In this document: positions 21,609 to 32,310 of the stretch, piece by piece
Position numbering within the stretch: the stretch's first letter is position 1
Layout of the letters: each line of letters begins with the position of its first letter
Source: Agrypnia vestita
Taxonomy: Eukaryota > Arthropoda > Insecta > Trichoptera > Phryganeidae
Assembly: GCA_016648135.1 (NCBI GenBank)
Contig: JADDOH010014822.1
Coordinates: 1-64,000 of the forward strand
Reading direction: 5' to 3'
DNA length: 64,000 nt
Made by a program: the position numbers and the translations under genes
The notes under the pieces: model-generated
What the model was told of the DNA's origin: nothing
Database searches by the model: none
Seen by the model: only the letters and a program-made list of their open reading frames with translations

Positions 21609-22500
21609 GAGCGAGTCTTACGTCTTACAGTAGGCGCAAATGATGTGTAACATATTTTCTCAGTAACGCTTCATCCGTTTCTCAGTAACGACTCGTCCAA
21701 ACTTCTTTCAGCAGATTCGTTTCTTATTATTTCTAAAATGATAATTAATCACTGCCACATCCCATCTTCACATTTTATCTCTTCGTGCATCTCCTGCATC
21801 ATCTGCATCTAGTGATTGGTGCCATGGGCCCTCCTTCATCGGAAATCTCAAGCACGTGTCCCCATGAACGGGGTCAGTCGCTACGTGTTGATGGCGCCAA
21901 GGAAATCCAGCTTTGGTCGTCCTTCACAAGTCTCCGAATGTAAACGGTTGAAGGCATCGTCGAATCAAACCAGTCATGGTTGCTCGGAAGTCCTAGTCTG
22001 ACGCACGTGGGGCGCGCTCCTCGGATTGGCGCTAAGAAGAAAATTCTGGTCGGTGTTCCGTCGCTTTGGCACTGGTAATATTCACATCAAAGCTGGTTCG
22101 AATCTTTTCCTATGTATTGCGCTTGTGTGTCCGGTGGCTGCATGTCGGATACGAGGTGTTGACTACGCAAAGACGTCAACAGGATATGAAACTTCTAGCA
22201 AATTTGATGACGACAACTCAAGTTCAATATCAGAAAGAGATTTTTGCAAGGGGCGTCAGGATGCCTTACGGCATTTAAGACGTTTTATAAGTTTGGTGCG
22301 GAAACCATGGCGGGGCATTTCCTTATCGCTTGCTCTCCGATCGGCCGACCGTGAGGGTATCAATTTTGCCAGTGAATCTTCAACCACTACTCCATTATCT
22401 CCACACACAATATATGAACATGTTATTAAATAATTATTGAAGGCAATACAAAAAAAAACGAGCGAGCCTTACAATAATCGCATATGATGTGTAACATTTG
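21609..22500. other. GC-richer block between direct repeats, unidentified
   Basis: About 40-bp diverged direct repeats bound this block: GAGCGAGTCTTAC..AAATGATGTGTAACAT at 21609-21652 and GAGCGAGCCTTAC..ATATGATGTGTAACAT at 22460-22496. The interior (21780-22430) is much richer in GC than its surroundings. It has overlapping frames of 135 codons (22026-22433) and 70 codons, none with a domain I know. A decayed retrotransposon or an inserted gene fragment are both possible. Confidence 0.35.
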
Positions 22501-22811
22501 ACATCTCATAATTAAAAATATCAATAGAGATTAACATCTATTAACATCAAAATTAAAAAAAGCTAATACCTATATATTTATTAATTAATAAATAAAAGTA
22601 AAGATAATGTATGTGCATTTATTTATTATTGAATTTTGCCGCACTCGGTAGGTACCGTATATATTTATATAAGCATTTTGTTTAGAAATGTGTTTGGTCA
22701 ATTATATGTTTTTATTTATTTTTATAGATGGCGGTAGTATGCCACCATACGAATTGTATGAAAACTTTGAATAAATATTTAAAAATAATTACATGAGAAT
22801 GTAAATCATTA

Positions 22812-22958
22812 AGGGTCGGTTATTTCAAGTTGGATTAAAGTAAGCGTTCTTTTAATGCATAGATTTTTACGTTCTCCACCAATCAGACGATCCGTTTTCG
22901 TAAAAATCTATGCTTTGATCGACGGCTTACTTTTATCGAACTTGAAACAACCGGGCCT
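22812..22958. mobile_element. palindromic MITE, family B, copy 2
   Basis: Inverted ends GGTCGGTTATTTCAAGTTGG / CGAACTTGAAACAACCGGGC surround GCATAGATTTTTACG and its complement CGTAAAAATCTATGC. Best-preserved palindrome of family B. Noncoding. Confidence 0.78.
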
Positions 22959-23384
22959 AAGGGCAATTATTGTTTACATTAATGTAAAAAAATATAAGTA
23001 TTATAATTTATTGGAAAGTTTCCATAAATACCAAAATATATCAATGATACAACATCCACACGTTCGACACCAGCCACATAACATATATACAAAATCAGAA
23101 GGGCTGACTGTTGTAAGTGTGCGTCTTCACTGTGATGGCACTTGATGGACATTGATTTGTTTATAAACGATGATTTTTTTCATCGCGTGCGCTCTGCGTC
23201 TGCACATTGGTAAATTAAAATTGCGTGCGCTTCCCCGGCGACTTATTTCCTGTTACGCATTTCCGTTCTCTTTCACAAAATCACAACCACAGATTGCAGA
23301 AAAGTGAAAGCAAAGATGTTAGACATAAAAAAAATTATACATTCATTTTACGATAACTAAATCTCTAAAATCATTTATGTTAAC

Positions 23385-23600
23385 CCCTTGATATACCGGA
23401 GTAGGGGGGGTGGGGTCAGAGGGGTCAGAGGTGATATAAAATCGCGGTGTGGTAAACCGGCCGGGAGATCTCAGATCTACGTAAGCCGGCGGTTACGCCC
23501 TCCCCTAGGTACAATCAAAACGTCAGGTGACTGACTAGGACACTGATATCTCGAGGCGGGTGAAGGGATATAAAAATGATAAAATCGAAACAATTTTACA
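23385..23600 (+). repeat. LINE 3' UTR fragment
   Basis: GGTAAACCGGCCGGGAGATC, then TACGCCCTCCCCTAGGTAC and GGTGACTGACTAGGACACTG, match the 3' UTR of the minus-strand LINE at 19787-20530. The coding part is absent here. An A-rich run around 23735-23765 may be the tail or unrelated. Confidence 0.75.
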
Positions 23601-23787
23601 AGTTTCTATATTGGGCACTGTAGCAAATTAATTTACATGAAACATTAATCTTAACTTACATACGACGCAGCAAAGTGGTTACTAATTTAAAAATTACATG
23701 AACCCTAATTTAGAGGGAGAGGACAAGATTATAAATAAAGAAAAAAAACAAAACACATAAAAAATCTGATCTTACTGCTAAAATGGA

Positions 23788-24532
23788 TGGTGACGAGATT
23801 AAATTAACACTTCGGTAGAACCAGGTGGGCGGAGAAAAAGTCTTTAGATCGGGGTAACCTGTTTCGGAGAGTTCGGCAGGTGTCTTCTTCGTGCTGCTTC
23901 GTGGTGGGCGGCGGCTTCTGGCGTCGGCGTCGTCCTCTGACTGTGCAGGCTACGTCGGCGGCTTCTGACGTCGGCGTCGTGGCGGTCGTCGGCAAAGCGT
24001 CGGTCCTCCGTCGCGGTGGTACACTGTGCGTCGCGGTTTCTGATACGTCGTTTCTGGCGTCGCGATGCCGATTCGGTGGTCGCTACCGTTCGGACTTACT
24101 TTCTTCGAGAGTTACCAGGGTATTCGGCCGGACCGATTTTACGGGTCAGGCTAGAGTTCCTGGTCTCTCCACCTTCAGCTTCTAACTTCAACTCCTAACT
24201 CCACTCAACTCAACTCCTAACTGGTTTCTTGGCGGCTGGCTTCGCCTTATATTCTCTCCCCGGCGGCCCAGGGTGTGGTCGCGGGGGCTCGAGGGGAAGC
24301 CTCCAGTTGGTCTTCCGCCGATTGGCTCCTTTGATGTCCGCCCCCGTCGTTCATTCGTCCCTCCAGGTCCCGATTGACGCTATTGGTTACTGAACCCAAT
24401 GTTGCCTCCGTTCCGCCCCCTATTGTTCTCCCAGTTTGCGGCTAATCTCGATGCTTTTCTGGTATGTAGGCCTAAACACTTTGTTATTTCACGAACGCTT
24501 TGTTCACTGTTCATATCCCTATCCCGTCACCA
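23788..24532 (-). mobile_element. solo-LTR-like element
   Basis: A 745-bp GC-rich block with matching inverted ends TGGTGACG..CGTCACCA (TG..CA termini). On the minus strand there is a TATA-like AATATAAGG, followed by a pyrimidine/purine-biased stretch of AGTTGAG repeats, as in many insect LTR R/U5 regions. No adjacent primer-binding site or internal retrotransposon genes are seen, and no clear target duplication, so a solo LTR is an inference. Short frames inside (for example 23880-24185) look fortuitous. Confidence 0.45.
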
Positions 24533-24849
24533 AAAACACATTGCAAAATGAATTAAACTTAAGGAAATTATTACAGTACAAATTGGCAAAGGCGGAAAAT
24601 TGAAAACACAAATTTGCATCAACACTTATTACCCAAAAATAAAACTGCTTACATATACATACTTAATTAAATCGACACGCCAGATAGGCATATTTTTATC
24701 GACCAGTTATTTCTACCATTATTGACTAATTACCTGGGATTGAACGTAGGGTTTCATTAGATCATAGTAAAATTCCTTAAGTATGCATTACAATATCAAT
24801 CTTGTTATTAAGTGTCAGTTTGATCCTTACAGTAGGCCTCCCAATATTT

Positions 24850-24955
24850 AACGTTATTTATACATTACATCATTACAGGTCAATCCTTATCATTAACATT
24901 GATTCAACGTTATTTATACATTACATCATTATAGGTCAATCCTTATCATTTACAT
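24850..24955. repeat. 56-bp tandem duplication
   Basis: AACGTTATTTATACATTACA followed by TCATTAcAGGTCAATCCTTA occurs twice with a 56-bp period (starts 24850 and 24906). Noncoding. Confidence 0.85.
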
Positions 24956-26439
24956 TTAAAATTTATCACTCCGCATATTCTCTTCCTTTCTTTTTCTTTT
25001 TAATTTTTTTTCTTTAACAATGACAACATGTACTTGATACTTAGTTTTATTTTTAATTTTAGCTTAAATAAAACAAGCTATCGTACTTCTTAGTTGGACC
25101 AAACATATTTGTCAATATGTGACATAGAGATACAAAACAAAGGGCTAAAATTATACAGACATCGTGGCATTTCTTAGTGAATCAATTAACATAAAAACTT
25201 ATTTACATGGGATACATGCTTCAAGCGGGTCCCCTAATGTTAATGTTCTGTATACATCTTTGTAATTTCTTTGCCACTTACCCAAAAGGAATGCTTACAT
25301 ATACTAACATAATCAAATTCGATAGACACTTTTTTTTTCAAGAAATTATGTTAAACCTTATTACTAGAAGAAAAATTAAGAAAACTTGGCGTAAATTAAT
25401 TAATGTAACATTATTTACACCTAAATAATGAAAATTCTTACTTCAATATGTAGGCTGGATTGAATGCAAAACGTTTTTTTAGGACTTTCATTATACTAAT
25501 CATTATCTTATCAAATCAGCTTTCTTCCACCCCTGGTATAAGAATATAGGAAAAGAATAAAAATAGAGAACACTAAAAAATTATATAAGCCACATTCCAC
25601 CCGGCAGACAATTGAAAATTTTCCAAACAAGAATTATTTTGAGCTTTATTATTACTAGATTAAAACAACTATTTTAAAATAGACCGACAAGTTATATTGC
25701 TTAAACGAGTAATCAAAACAATAATTGCATGTTTACAGATAAGTTATATACCTACAACCTACAAATTTGTATAAAAAAAACACAATATTGGGAGCTTAAA
25801 TAACTAATGACAAATTAACATTATTCAACTAGGTGTAATACATGAAAACATAAGACATGAAAGCCTCGATCTAAAGTAATATTAATGTTTATTCCAACAC
25901 GGCATTTACTTATTTGCAATTAATTAAACTATTTTGTTTCAACCCCGTGTGCTAAAATTCATTCTGCAGACAGATTTCAAAAGACTAAAAAGTCGGAATC
26001 TTATATCTCTTCAACCGTGTTACATCTTTTCACGAGATAATATTCTATTACGTTATATATTATATATTACATCAATATCAAACATCGTCGGCAATAATAC
26101 AATCAAGTTTTTTTTTCTTTTGTTACGATCAATACATTTTTTATTATTTGCTACAAGTTAGATTAATTCGGGATGATCTCGTTATTATTTCAAATTGCAA
26201 TGTCCCGTTCATTTCGGTACTTAACAATAGAATACAGAATAAATGAGAAAACTACATATAAAACGAGTAACATCCACCTGCAGAGGTGGCCTGGGTTATC
26301 TAAACTATCATTACCTTACTTAAATTAAACATATCAGTTGCTCATTAATTAGGTACATATTACATTGATATTATGATTCACCACTTTGCCTCAATTTCTA
26401 ATTCGGCCTCTACCTTCTTAATTGATTGACCCCTGTTAT
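24956..26439. other. AT-rich noncoding stretch
   Basis: I see no gene, RNA or clear repeat boundary here. Short frames (for example 25207-25428 and 25934-26161) have no domain features and are typical of AT-rich chance frames. Confidence 0.5.
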
Positions 26440-27130
26440 CTTTATTGATAATGACCGCCTGGTCGTGCGTTGCGGGATCCTCGCGCCCTTATAATAATAA
26501 TATAATTTATACGATCCTACATCTCGCGGATAGTGTCGCCATGTGGTGGATCGGTATGTCAGCGCTTTCTAAAACATCTCTATTGTCTGTCGAGGACAAT
26601 AGTAAGTTTACTGCGACGACTTTCGGAATTATTATCTTGTTTTTCTAAAAAAATGTCTTTCCCAAAACAATGGCGACTTCTCTAACAAACGCAGCTTTCT
26701 AAACCGTTGTCCCATGTGTTCGCATTTGGCCAAGATGTTCTTTCTATTGTTTAATCGGGGTTAGAGATATACGTCCCGCTGCAAGAAAAGGTTTACCGTT
26801 TTTACCCTTCCAAGATGTTACTTAAGAACAAAAGGTTGCGAACGTGTTGTCCATCCTAACAAAAGGCCGTGCACTCCTAATGTCTTCAGCGATGCCCAAC
26901 GCTCTCGGCAACCCTAACTTTCCAATTCATTGTTTCATATGTTTTATGGCGGGCTATCCTAAGACGATCGTCCGTCGCAATGTTATTTTTTTGAACAATA
27001 GGTCACATATTTCGTCCTCGAACAAAAGATCGAACATGTCGGGGCTGCCCTGGCTGTGACCACATGGCGCGTGATCTTCGAAACATGGGCGCTTTGATTT
27101 CGGTATTGCCCTAGGACAAAATTAATAACC
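26440..27130 (-). repeat. unidentified degenerate repeat, copy 2
   Basis: Read on the minus strand, the words ACGGCCTTTTGTTAGGATGG, CATCTTGGCCAAATG, ACTATTGTCCTCGACAGAC and TTTTAGAAAGCGCTGACAT correspond in order to those at 13030-13690 and 15952-16150. GC content is above its surroundings. No coding frame survives. It provides an uninterrupted copy for defining the family. Confidence 0.55.
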
Positions 27131-27262
27131 TGGTTCGCATCATATTCCGGTACATCACCCTATTAGTTAAATTTATTTAAGTTGATTATTAATATACGTT
27201 TATTTATAAAATATAAACCTGATCAGAACGTCGCGTGAGACAGACGCAATATAATATGTATT

Positions 27263-27315
27263 TTTTTTACCTTTGAATCAATTAAATATTATTTAATTGA
27301 TTCAAAGGTAAAAAA
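27263..27315. repeat. perfect 25-bp palindrome
   Basis: TTTTTTACCTTTGAATCAAT plus TAAAT, and its exact complement, around a 3-base loop (ATT). The loop is too tight for a microRNA precursor. It is probably a collapsed foldback. Confidence 0.85.
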
Positions 27316-27558
27316 GTAAAATAAACGTTTTTTATGTAGGTACCTACACGCAACAACCCTCAAATTGTTATAAAATTCTGTCCGATTCTTTTCTACGTCT
27401 CCTGTATAGTCCGTCTAACTTATCTGAAGAATGGCCAAATTTGGAACTAACGACGCCATATTGGATTATCTACAGCTGACAGACCTTTGACAGACTTTGT
27501 TTACAGAGAGGTTCACGACTGTTTCGATAGTTTTTTAAGAACATTTTAGATTGTCACC

Positions 27559-27865
27559 ATGCCAAAAACCATTAAAAGCGGTGTTCGGGAAATAATCTTG
27601 AATATGCACACGTTTTTTGAAGAGGAACAACGTCTAAAAGCCCCAATTATACCGTTTGATTTTGTTCATAGACTTATTGCCGCCACTTCAGGTTAATGCT
27701 GCCATGCAATTATAATGATTTTCCCATACTTAGTTTTTTATTTACTATTATACAATTTCTTCAGGTATTTCTGAATCGGCAATTTACAAAATAGTTAAAG
27801 AAGGTAAAGTGACCGTGGAAATGGGCATTAAAATATCTACACCCGGAAAAAAAGAACAAGGATAA
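27559..27865 (+). CDS. spliced 77-residue helix-turn-helix protein, transposon-derived
   Basis: Exon 1 is 27559-27691, the intron 27692-27764 (GTTAATG..TTCTTCAG), exon 2 27765-27865. The joined frame is in phase. It starts MPKTIKSGVREIILNMHTFF and contains GISESAIYKIVKEGK and a KISTPGKK tail. This is the N-terminal HTH module found in insect DDE_3-type transposase-like proteins: helix, intron at the TS/GIS position, recognition helix, basic STPGKK linker. The rest of the transposase is missing; a stop follows, and frame-shifted similarity (GKIELE) continues briefly. It could encode a stand-alone DNA-binding protein or be a truncated dead copy. No expression evidence is available. Confidence 0.55.
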
Positions 27866-28041
27866 GTGGAAAAATTGAATTAGAAGCCGTAAGATGAGAA
27901 AAGTTTTAGAACATATTTTATTCGACAATTTTTTACATAGAATTTTTATTATTTATACTTTTTATTACAAAATTCATTAACGAGTTCATTTGTATAAACA
28001 TCTTTTTTCAAAAATAAACTTTTTTATTTATGCACATTAAA

Positions 28042-28186
28042 GACTGGTTGCATCAACTTACTTTATAGCAATAGTTCATTTAAAGCATAGATTTTTACGA
28101 GAGCAAGTTGTTTGATCGGTGGAAAATGCAAAATATCTATGCTTTGAACGAAAGATTACTATAAACCAAGTTGATACAACGGCCCT
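28042..28186. mobile_element. palindromic MITE, family B, copy 3
   Basis: GGTTGCATCAACTTACTTTA on the left and TATAAACCAAGTTGATACAAC on the right form the outer arms. GCATAGATTTTTACG and ATCTATGC form the inner ones. Noncoding. Confidence 0.75.
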
Positions 28187-28263
28187 AAACCGATTGATAT
28201 CCTTAGGTGTTACTGAGTTAAACATGGTGGTCATGATCATTAGGTATGAGACACCGAATAAAA

Positions 28264-28446
28264 CCGGCGCCACACTGCGCGGATCTTCCGCCGCGTCTCT
28301 TCTGTCGTGGAACATCGCTACATTTCTTTCCATACAATATGCGCTTATTAAACACACTACGCGGATGATCGGTCGATCTATTTGCTTTGCCGATTTGGCG
28401 CAACGGAAAAAACGCGGCGGAAGATCTGCGTAATGTGGCGCCAGCC
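28264..28446. mobile_element. palindromic MITE, family C, copy 2
   Basis: Near-perfect terminal inverted repeats: GGCGCCACACTGCGCGGATC with TTCCGCCGCG on the left; CGCGGCGGAAGATCTGCG and ATGTGGCGCC on the right. The short frames on both strands across it are shadows of the palindrome. Confidence 0.82.
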
Positions 28447-28769
28447 TAAAAGAATTATTATTGTTTGTTTTTTTTCCTGAAAATGGTATTTTTCTTTGAT
28501 TTTGAAAAAACGCCATTTTGTGACGTTGTGTATTTTACGAATGTATATTTTGATAAATTTATTTGTACGTTAGCTTACATTTTTTGTTTTTTATCGTGTC
28601 GTATACTGCTTAATAACTTGTTCAAGAAAAAAACGAATTTGCATAAAATTCCCTACAAATTAGATAATTTTTACACTATGGGCAGTACCACAACGATTGG
28701 GACGCCCTCCTATGGCCCTCCTTTATTCTCCAGATAAGTTGGACGGACTATAATATGTAATTCATAAAT

Positions 28770-28906
28770 CCATAGATAATCAAATGTCAATGTCAAAATT
28801 TGTGTCAAGCACTGGAAAGTAAACGTAGAAAATTGGATAAACCTCCGCTGTAAAGCCGCTTATAATTAATGTTGTGACTCTCTATTAGTTCATTATTAGA
28901 CTAAAA
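28770..28906 (+). promoter_or_regulatory. Vps51 upstream region and 5' UTR
   Basis: The sequence just upstream carries repeated TGTCAA words (AATGTCAATGTCAAAATTTG, TGTGTCAAG). Similar words lie upstream of the HTH gene at 27559 and near 17810, so this may be a recurring promoter-proximal motif. The start codon context is AAAAATGGCG, a good initiation site. No TATA box is obvious. The exact transcription start cannot be read. Confidence 0.35.
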
Positions 28907-31075
28907 ATGGCGCAAACTAATGATGATTCGCTAAATATCGATTCAAATAATTTTAACTCTGATCTGTATCTTTCGGAACTGCTCAAAGAAGGTAGTTTGA
29001 AGACCATAATGGATAAGGAATGTGAAATCATTCGCGAAAGCCAGTATCTCCACTCTGAAATGCAAACATTGGTGTATGAAAATTATAATAAATTTATATC
29101 CGCGACAGATACAGTTCGTAAAATGAGAAGTGATTTCAAAAATATGCAAACTGAAATGGAACAGTTGAGTGAGAATATGGACACCATAACAACGTTCAGC
29201 GAAACTATTTCCGAGTCTCTTAAAGACAGTAGGACAACAGTTGGACGCCTTTGTGGGACGCGGCAGCTGCTTCGACGTTTGCAGTTTCTTTTTCTACTTC
29301 CGTCCCAGTTAAATGAATACCTCAACAAAGGATTGTATGCAGAGGCAGTGAATGAATACCTTCATGCGCAGCGAGTTCTGGAACGATATGGAAGTCAACC
29401 TTCTTTCCAAGGTATTCAGAGAGAGTGTGAAGAAATAGTCGGTGAATTAATAGTAAGGCTCAAAGAGAGATTAACTTCTCACTCAACTTCAGCTGCTCAG
29501 CTTGCCGAGAGTGTCTGTTTGCTGGTCAGACTCCAAGGATCTGAGGAAGCTCTGAATGAAAAGTTTTTGTGTTCCTCCGAGCCTAGATTATTAAATCATT
29601 TGGATAATTTGAAGGATTCTGGTTCTTGTTCAGATTTATTGGAATGGGTAGAGAAGGGCAATACCGGATTGTTGGCAGATTTGGGAATCGTCGTGACTTC
29701 TTACGGTGAGATGTTTTTACAATCAGAAATAAATGAAAGTACCGTAAGACTCTTGAATGATTTTACAGACAAGATAATGACCAAGTATCTCCAACTGGCA
29801 AAGATTCAATTTGAAACTAACACTGTCCAAAGTGGAACAGAGATTCTCGTTAGAGGCTTGGACAAATTTTACAGAAGACTTCAAGCCATGAATCATCACA
29901 TTCAAGGAAATGACTATGCAAATGAAGCTACTGATATTGTAATCTCAGTTATTTCTGCCAAGGGCCATAATCACTTTGAATACATCAAAGGCCAGTTTTG
30001 GGAACGTTTGATAAGCATACGACAAGGAATTGCGAGCAAAGGAAATATCGACATAAAAGAGATGCTTAGTTCATTACAAGTATTTATTATTGAAAAAGTG
30101 CAAGCATCTCTCCAGGATCTTTTGATATTCTTACAGAGTGGATTATCATTCAGTTTTAAGCCTGCGTGTGTATTTAGTGTCATAGAAGCTTGCAATAATT
30201 TTATCAAAGATACTATAACTGACTTGGTCACTGTAGTAAAAGGATTTTGTACTCCACAGTCCACAAGTAACAACACCCCGGCACAATTACTTCTGATTTT
30301 ATCTAAACTCTGCTATGAGTTGCAAGCTTCTGGAATACACGGATTACTAATGCAGGCGGAAACACTGCTGGATAAGGCTAGTTTCTTGGGCGAGACAGTT
30401 CGGTTTTCCGATAAATTAGAGAGTTCACTCTGCAAGTGCATGGGAGAGGGCGCGCAAGTGCTGCTGGACTGCTATGTGAGCCGTGTGGGATTGCAAGTTT
30501 CACAGATGCTCAGAGTGTCAGTTTTATCCAGAGAATGGGTACGTGTTTTGGAGCCGAGAGGGGTACGTGCCGTCGCTCGAAGAGTATTGGAAGCACTGGG
30601 TGCTGCGGAACAAGATGCTCAACAGTTGTATGACTCGGGCGGAGTGACCAGACAGTCGAGTGATTCCAGCCGCAGAACGCACAGCCTCACCGCTTCCAGA
30701 CTTCCGTATCGATCTAACTGGTCTAACGGCGTTTTGGACTCCAGTCTCGCATCCAACATAAACAAATTGTTTTCGGAGAAAATTGAAATTTTCAGTCCTG
30801 TCGAACCCAATAAGGTTTCCATTATGAGTGGCATTGTCAAAATCAGTTTGAAGACTTTCTTGGAATGCGTTAGGCTCCGAACGTATAGTCGATATGGCTT
30901 GCAACAAATGCAGGTTGACATTCATTACTTGCAACTGTATCTTTGGCGGTTTGTTCAGGATGAAAATTTAGTTCACATTCTTCTTGATGAAGTGTTGGGA
31001 TCTGTCATCAATAGATGTGTTGATCCACAGTTGATGGAGCCAAGTGTTGTAGACATTATATGTGAGAGGGGATAA
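28907..31075 (+). CDS. Vps51: Vps51 (fat-free), GARP/EARP tethering subunit
   Basis: Vps51 is the small helical-bundle subunit that links GARP (trans-Golgi) and EARP (recycling endosome) tethers to SNAREs. A single exon encodes 722 residues; human VPS51 has 782. The family's best-conserved block, MQTLVYENYNKFISATDTV followed by RKM, is at residues 52-73, inside the N-terminal Vps51 region (about 18-100) that forms a coiled coil. The middle is alpha-helical, as in CATCHR-family tethers, and a C-terminal helical region follows a Ser/Arg-rich linker (about 582-605). The frame is intact, with a Met in good context. A polyadenylation signal AATAAA lies 75 bases after the stop at 31150. No intron is evident, and no neighbour overlaps. 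Confidence 0.95.
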   Translation: MAQTNDDSLNIDSNNFNSDLYLSELLKEGSLKTIMDKECEIIRESQYLHSEMQTLVYENYNKFISATDTVRKMRSDFKNMQTEMEQLSENMDTITTFSETISESLKDSRTTVGRLCGTRQLLRRLQFLFLLPSQLNEYLNKGLYAEAVNEYLHAQRVLERYGSQPSFQGIQRECEEIVGELIVRLKERLTSHSTSAAQLAESVCLLVRLQGSEEALNEKFLCSSEPRLLNHLDNLKDSGSCSDLLEWVEKGNTGLLADLGIVVTSYGEMFLQSEINESTVRLLNDFTDKIMTKYLQLAKIQFETNTVQSGTEILVRGLDKFYRRLQAMNHHIQGNDYANEATDIVISVISAKGHNHFEYIKGQFWERLISIRQGIASKGNIDIKEMLSSLQVFIIEKVQASLQDLLIFLQSGLSFSFKPACVFSVIEACNNFIKDTITDLVTVVKGFCTPQSTSNNTPAQLLLILSKLCYELQASGIHGLLMQAETLLDKASFLGETVRFSDKLESSLCKCMGEGAQVLLDCYVSRVGLQVSQMLRVSVLSREWVRVLEPRGVRAVARRVLEALGAAEQDAQQLYDSGGVTRQSSDSSRRTHSLTASRLPYRSNWSNGVLDSSLASNINKLFSEKIEIFSPVEPNKVSIMSGIVKISLKTFLECVRLRTYSRYGLQQMQVDIHYLQLYLWRFVQDENLVHILLDEVLGSVINRCVDPQLMEPSVVDIICERG

Positions 31076-31149
31076 ATTATCGCTAATAATTATATAAAAA
31101 TATAAGATGAATATGATACAGGTAACTAAGAGAATCTATTTTATAGTGA

Positions 31150-31155
31150 AATAAA
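31150..31155 (+). terminator. Vps51 polyadenylation signal
   Basis: AATAAA, 75 bases past the Vps51 stop codon, on the coding strand. Confidence 0.6.
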
Positions 31156-31364
31156 GTCACATTCCACCCAGCGAATTGCAGTCAGTATTTTAAATTAAGA
31201 CTAATATTAAATTCTCTCTATTTTCAAAACATATGTTTTTATTTTTATGCTTCAATGTACTGACTGTGCACGCCTGACTCCAACTGCGTATCTTATTAGC
31301 CAGTCATCTTTTTCCCCTATCAGAATAATAAGGTATAATAATAATTATTTGACAATATCGTATT

Positions 31365-31440
31365 GTGTGCATAGCTTAATTGGTTAAAGCTGACGCAATA
31401 AAAAACTCTGTGTCTGAGTTCTGGTGGTGATATTATTTTT
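31365..31440 (+). repeat. tRNA-like SINE head
   Basis: GCATAGCTTAATTGGTTAAAGC resembles a polymerase III A box region, and GAGTTCTGGTGGTGATATT a decayed B box region, at tRNA-like spacing. Weakly preserved. Bases 31441-32050 hold nothing I recognise. Confidence 0.35.
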
Positions 31441-32051
31441 TCATGGATAGAGTTTGGGTCATTTTAAAATAAATGGTTGCTTAGCCATTCCAGATATTTT
31501 TTTTACCATATTTTAAGATCATTTAGGTCACACATTATTATATAGTATTTTCTATAACCCTTTTGTGTCTTCTTTATCTTAATGAAAACTAAAACCTTTT
31601 ATCTTTAACAGGAGAACAATATTTCTTTTTCAAAACCTCTGTAAAGCCCCTTTTTTCCTGTCGCTGTGAAGAAAATTGCGTCTAAATCCAAGATGGTGGC
31701 AGATAAAAATAAAATAGAGCTTCATGCTGGTGGGGTTAGGGTAAAAAATGCTATGGTAAAAAATATATGAAATGGTCAAGCAACTACGCCTAGGTGATTT
31801 CACATGGGACAACCATTTTTCTAAGTGATAAATCTAATTTTTTTAAATTTATCAAGGAACTATGTATTGAAAAACCATAACTCCATTAATAAAATATGTA
31901 TGTAAATTTAAAGTAATAGTATTGTGAATATGTATTATATTTTGATCATTCCTAATAAAATTATTTGTGGTGGCTCATCTCAATTCGGATTCACTTCTTT
32001 CGTTCGTTGCTGTATTGTATGCGACTATTATTTTGTCTGTATGACAGATAA

Positions 32052-32310
32052 ATAACCCATAAAAAACAAGTTTTTATTATTATATTCCAATTTGAAAAAA
32101 CCATTAAAATTTCGAAAAATTCTAAATTATACTATAATTGATAAATTTTTTTAAACAAAATTTTGCTAGATCATTTTTATCATCGCCACGAGTCTGCCTG
32201 CAAAGTTTCAGCTCAATTGGAGCATGGGAAAAGGGTTAAAAATCGATCCAAAGTTTTTCCAGCAGACAACAAACTGCAGTCGCTACGAGTTAAAATTTAA
32301 TCTATTAAAA
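32052..32310. repeat. repeat family A, copy
   Basis: It starts TAACCCATAAAAAACAAG and contains CACGAGTCTGCCTGCAAAG, TTTCAGCTCAATTGGAGC and GGTTAAAAATCGATCCAAAG. It ends in CGCTACGAGTTAAAA. The same order is seen twice at 37583-38309. Noncoding. Confidence 0.75.

Noticed and set aside
22026..22433. 135-codon plus-strand frame as a host gene
   Set aside because: No domain is recognisable and overlapping frames are equally open. It lies in an unexplained block bounded by repeats, so it is described only within that block.
23880..24185. 101-codon GC-rich frame
   Set aside because: It lies inside the LTR-like block, is low in complexity (Arg/Gly/Val-rich), and has a parallel open frame on the same strand.
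27263..27315. microRNA precursor
   Set aside because: Pairing is perfect over 25 bp with only a 3-base loop, which does not fit a pre-miRNA.
28076..28516. 146-codon minus-strand frame and its plus-strand partner
   Set aside because: Both span two palindromic MITEs; open frames on both strands are expected from inverted repeats.
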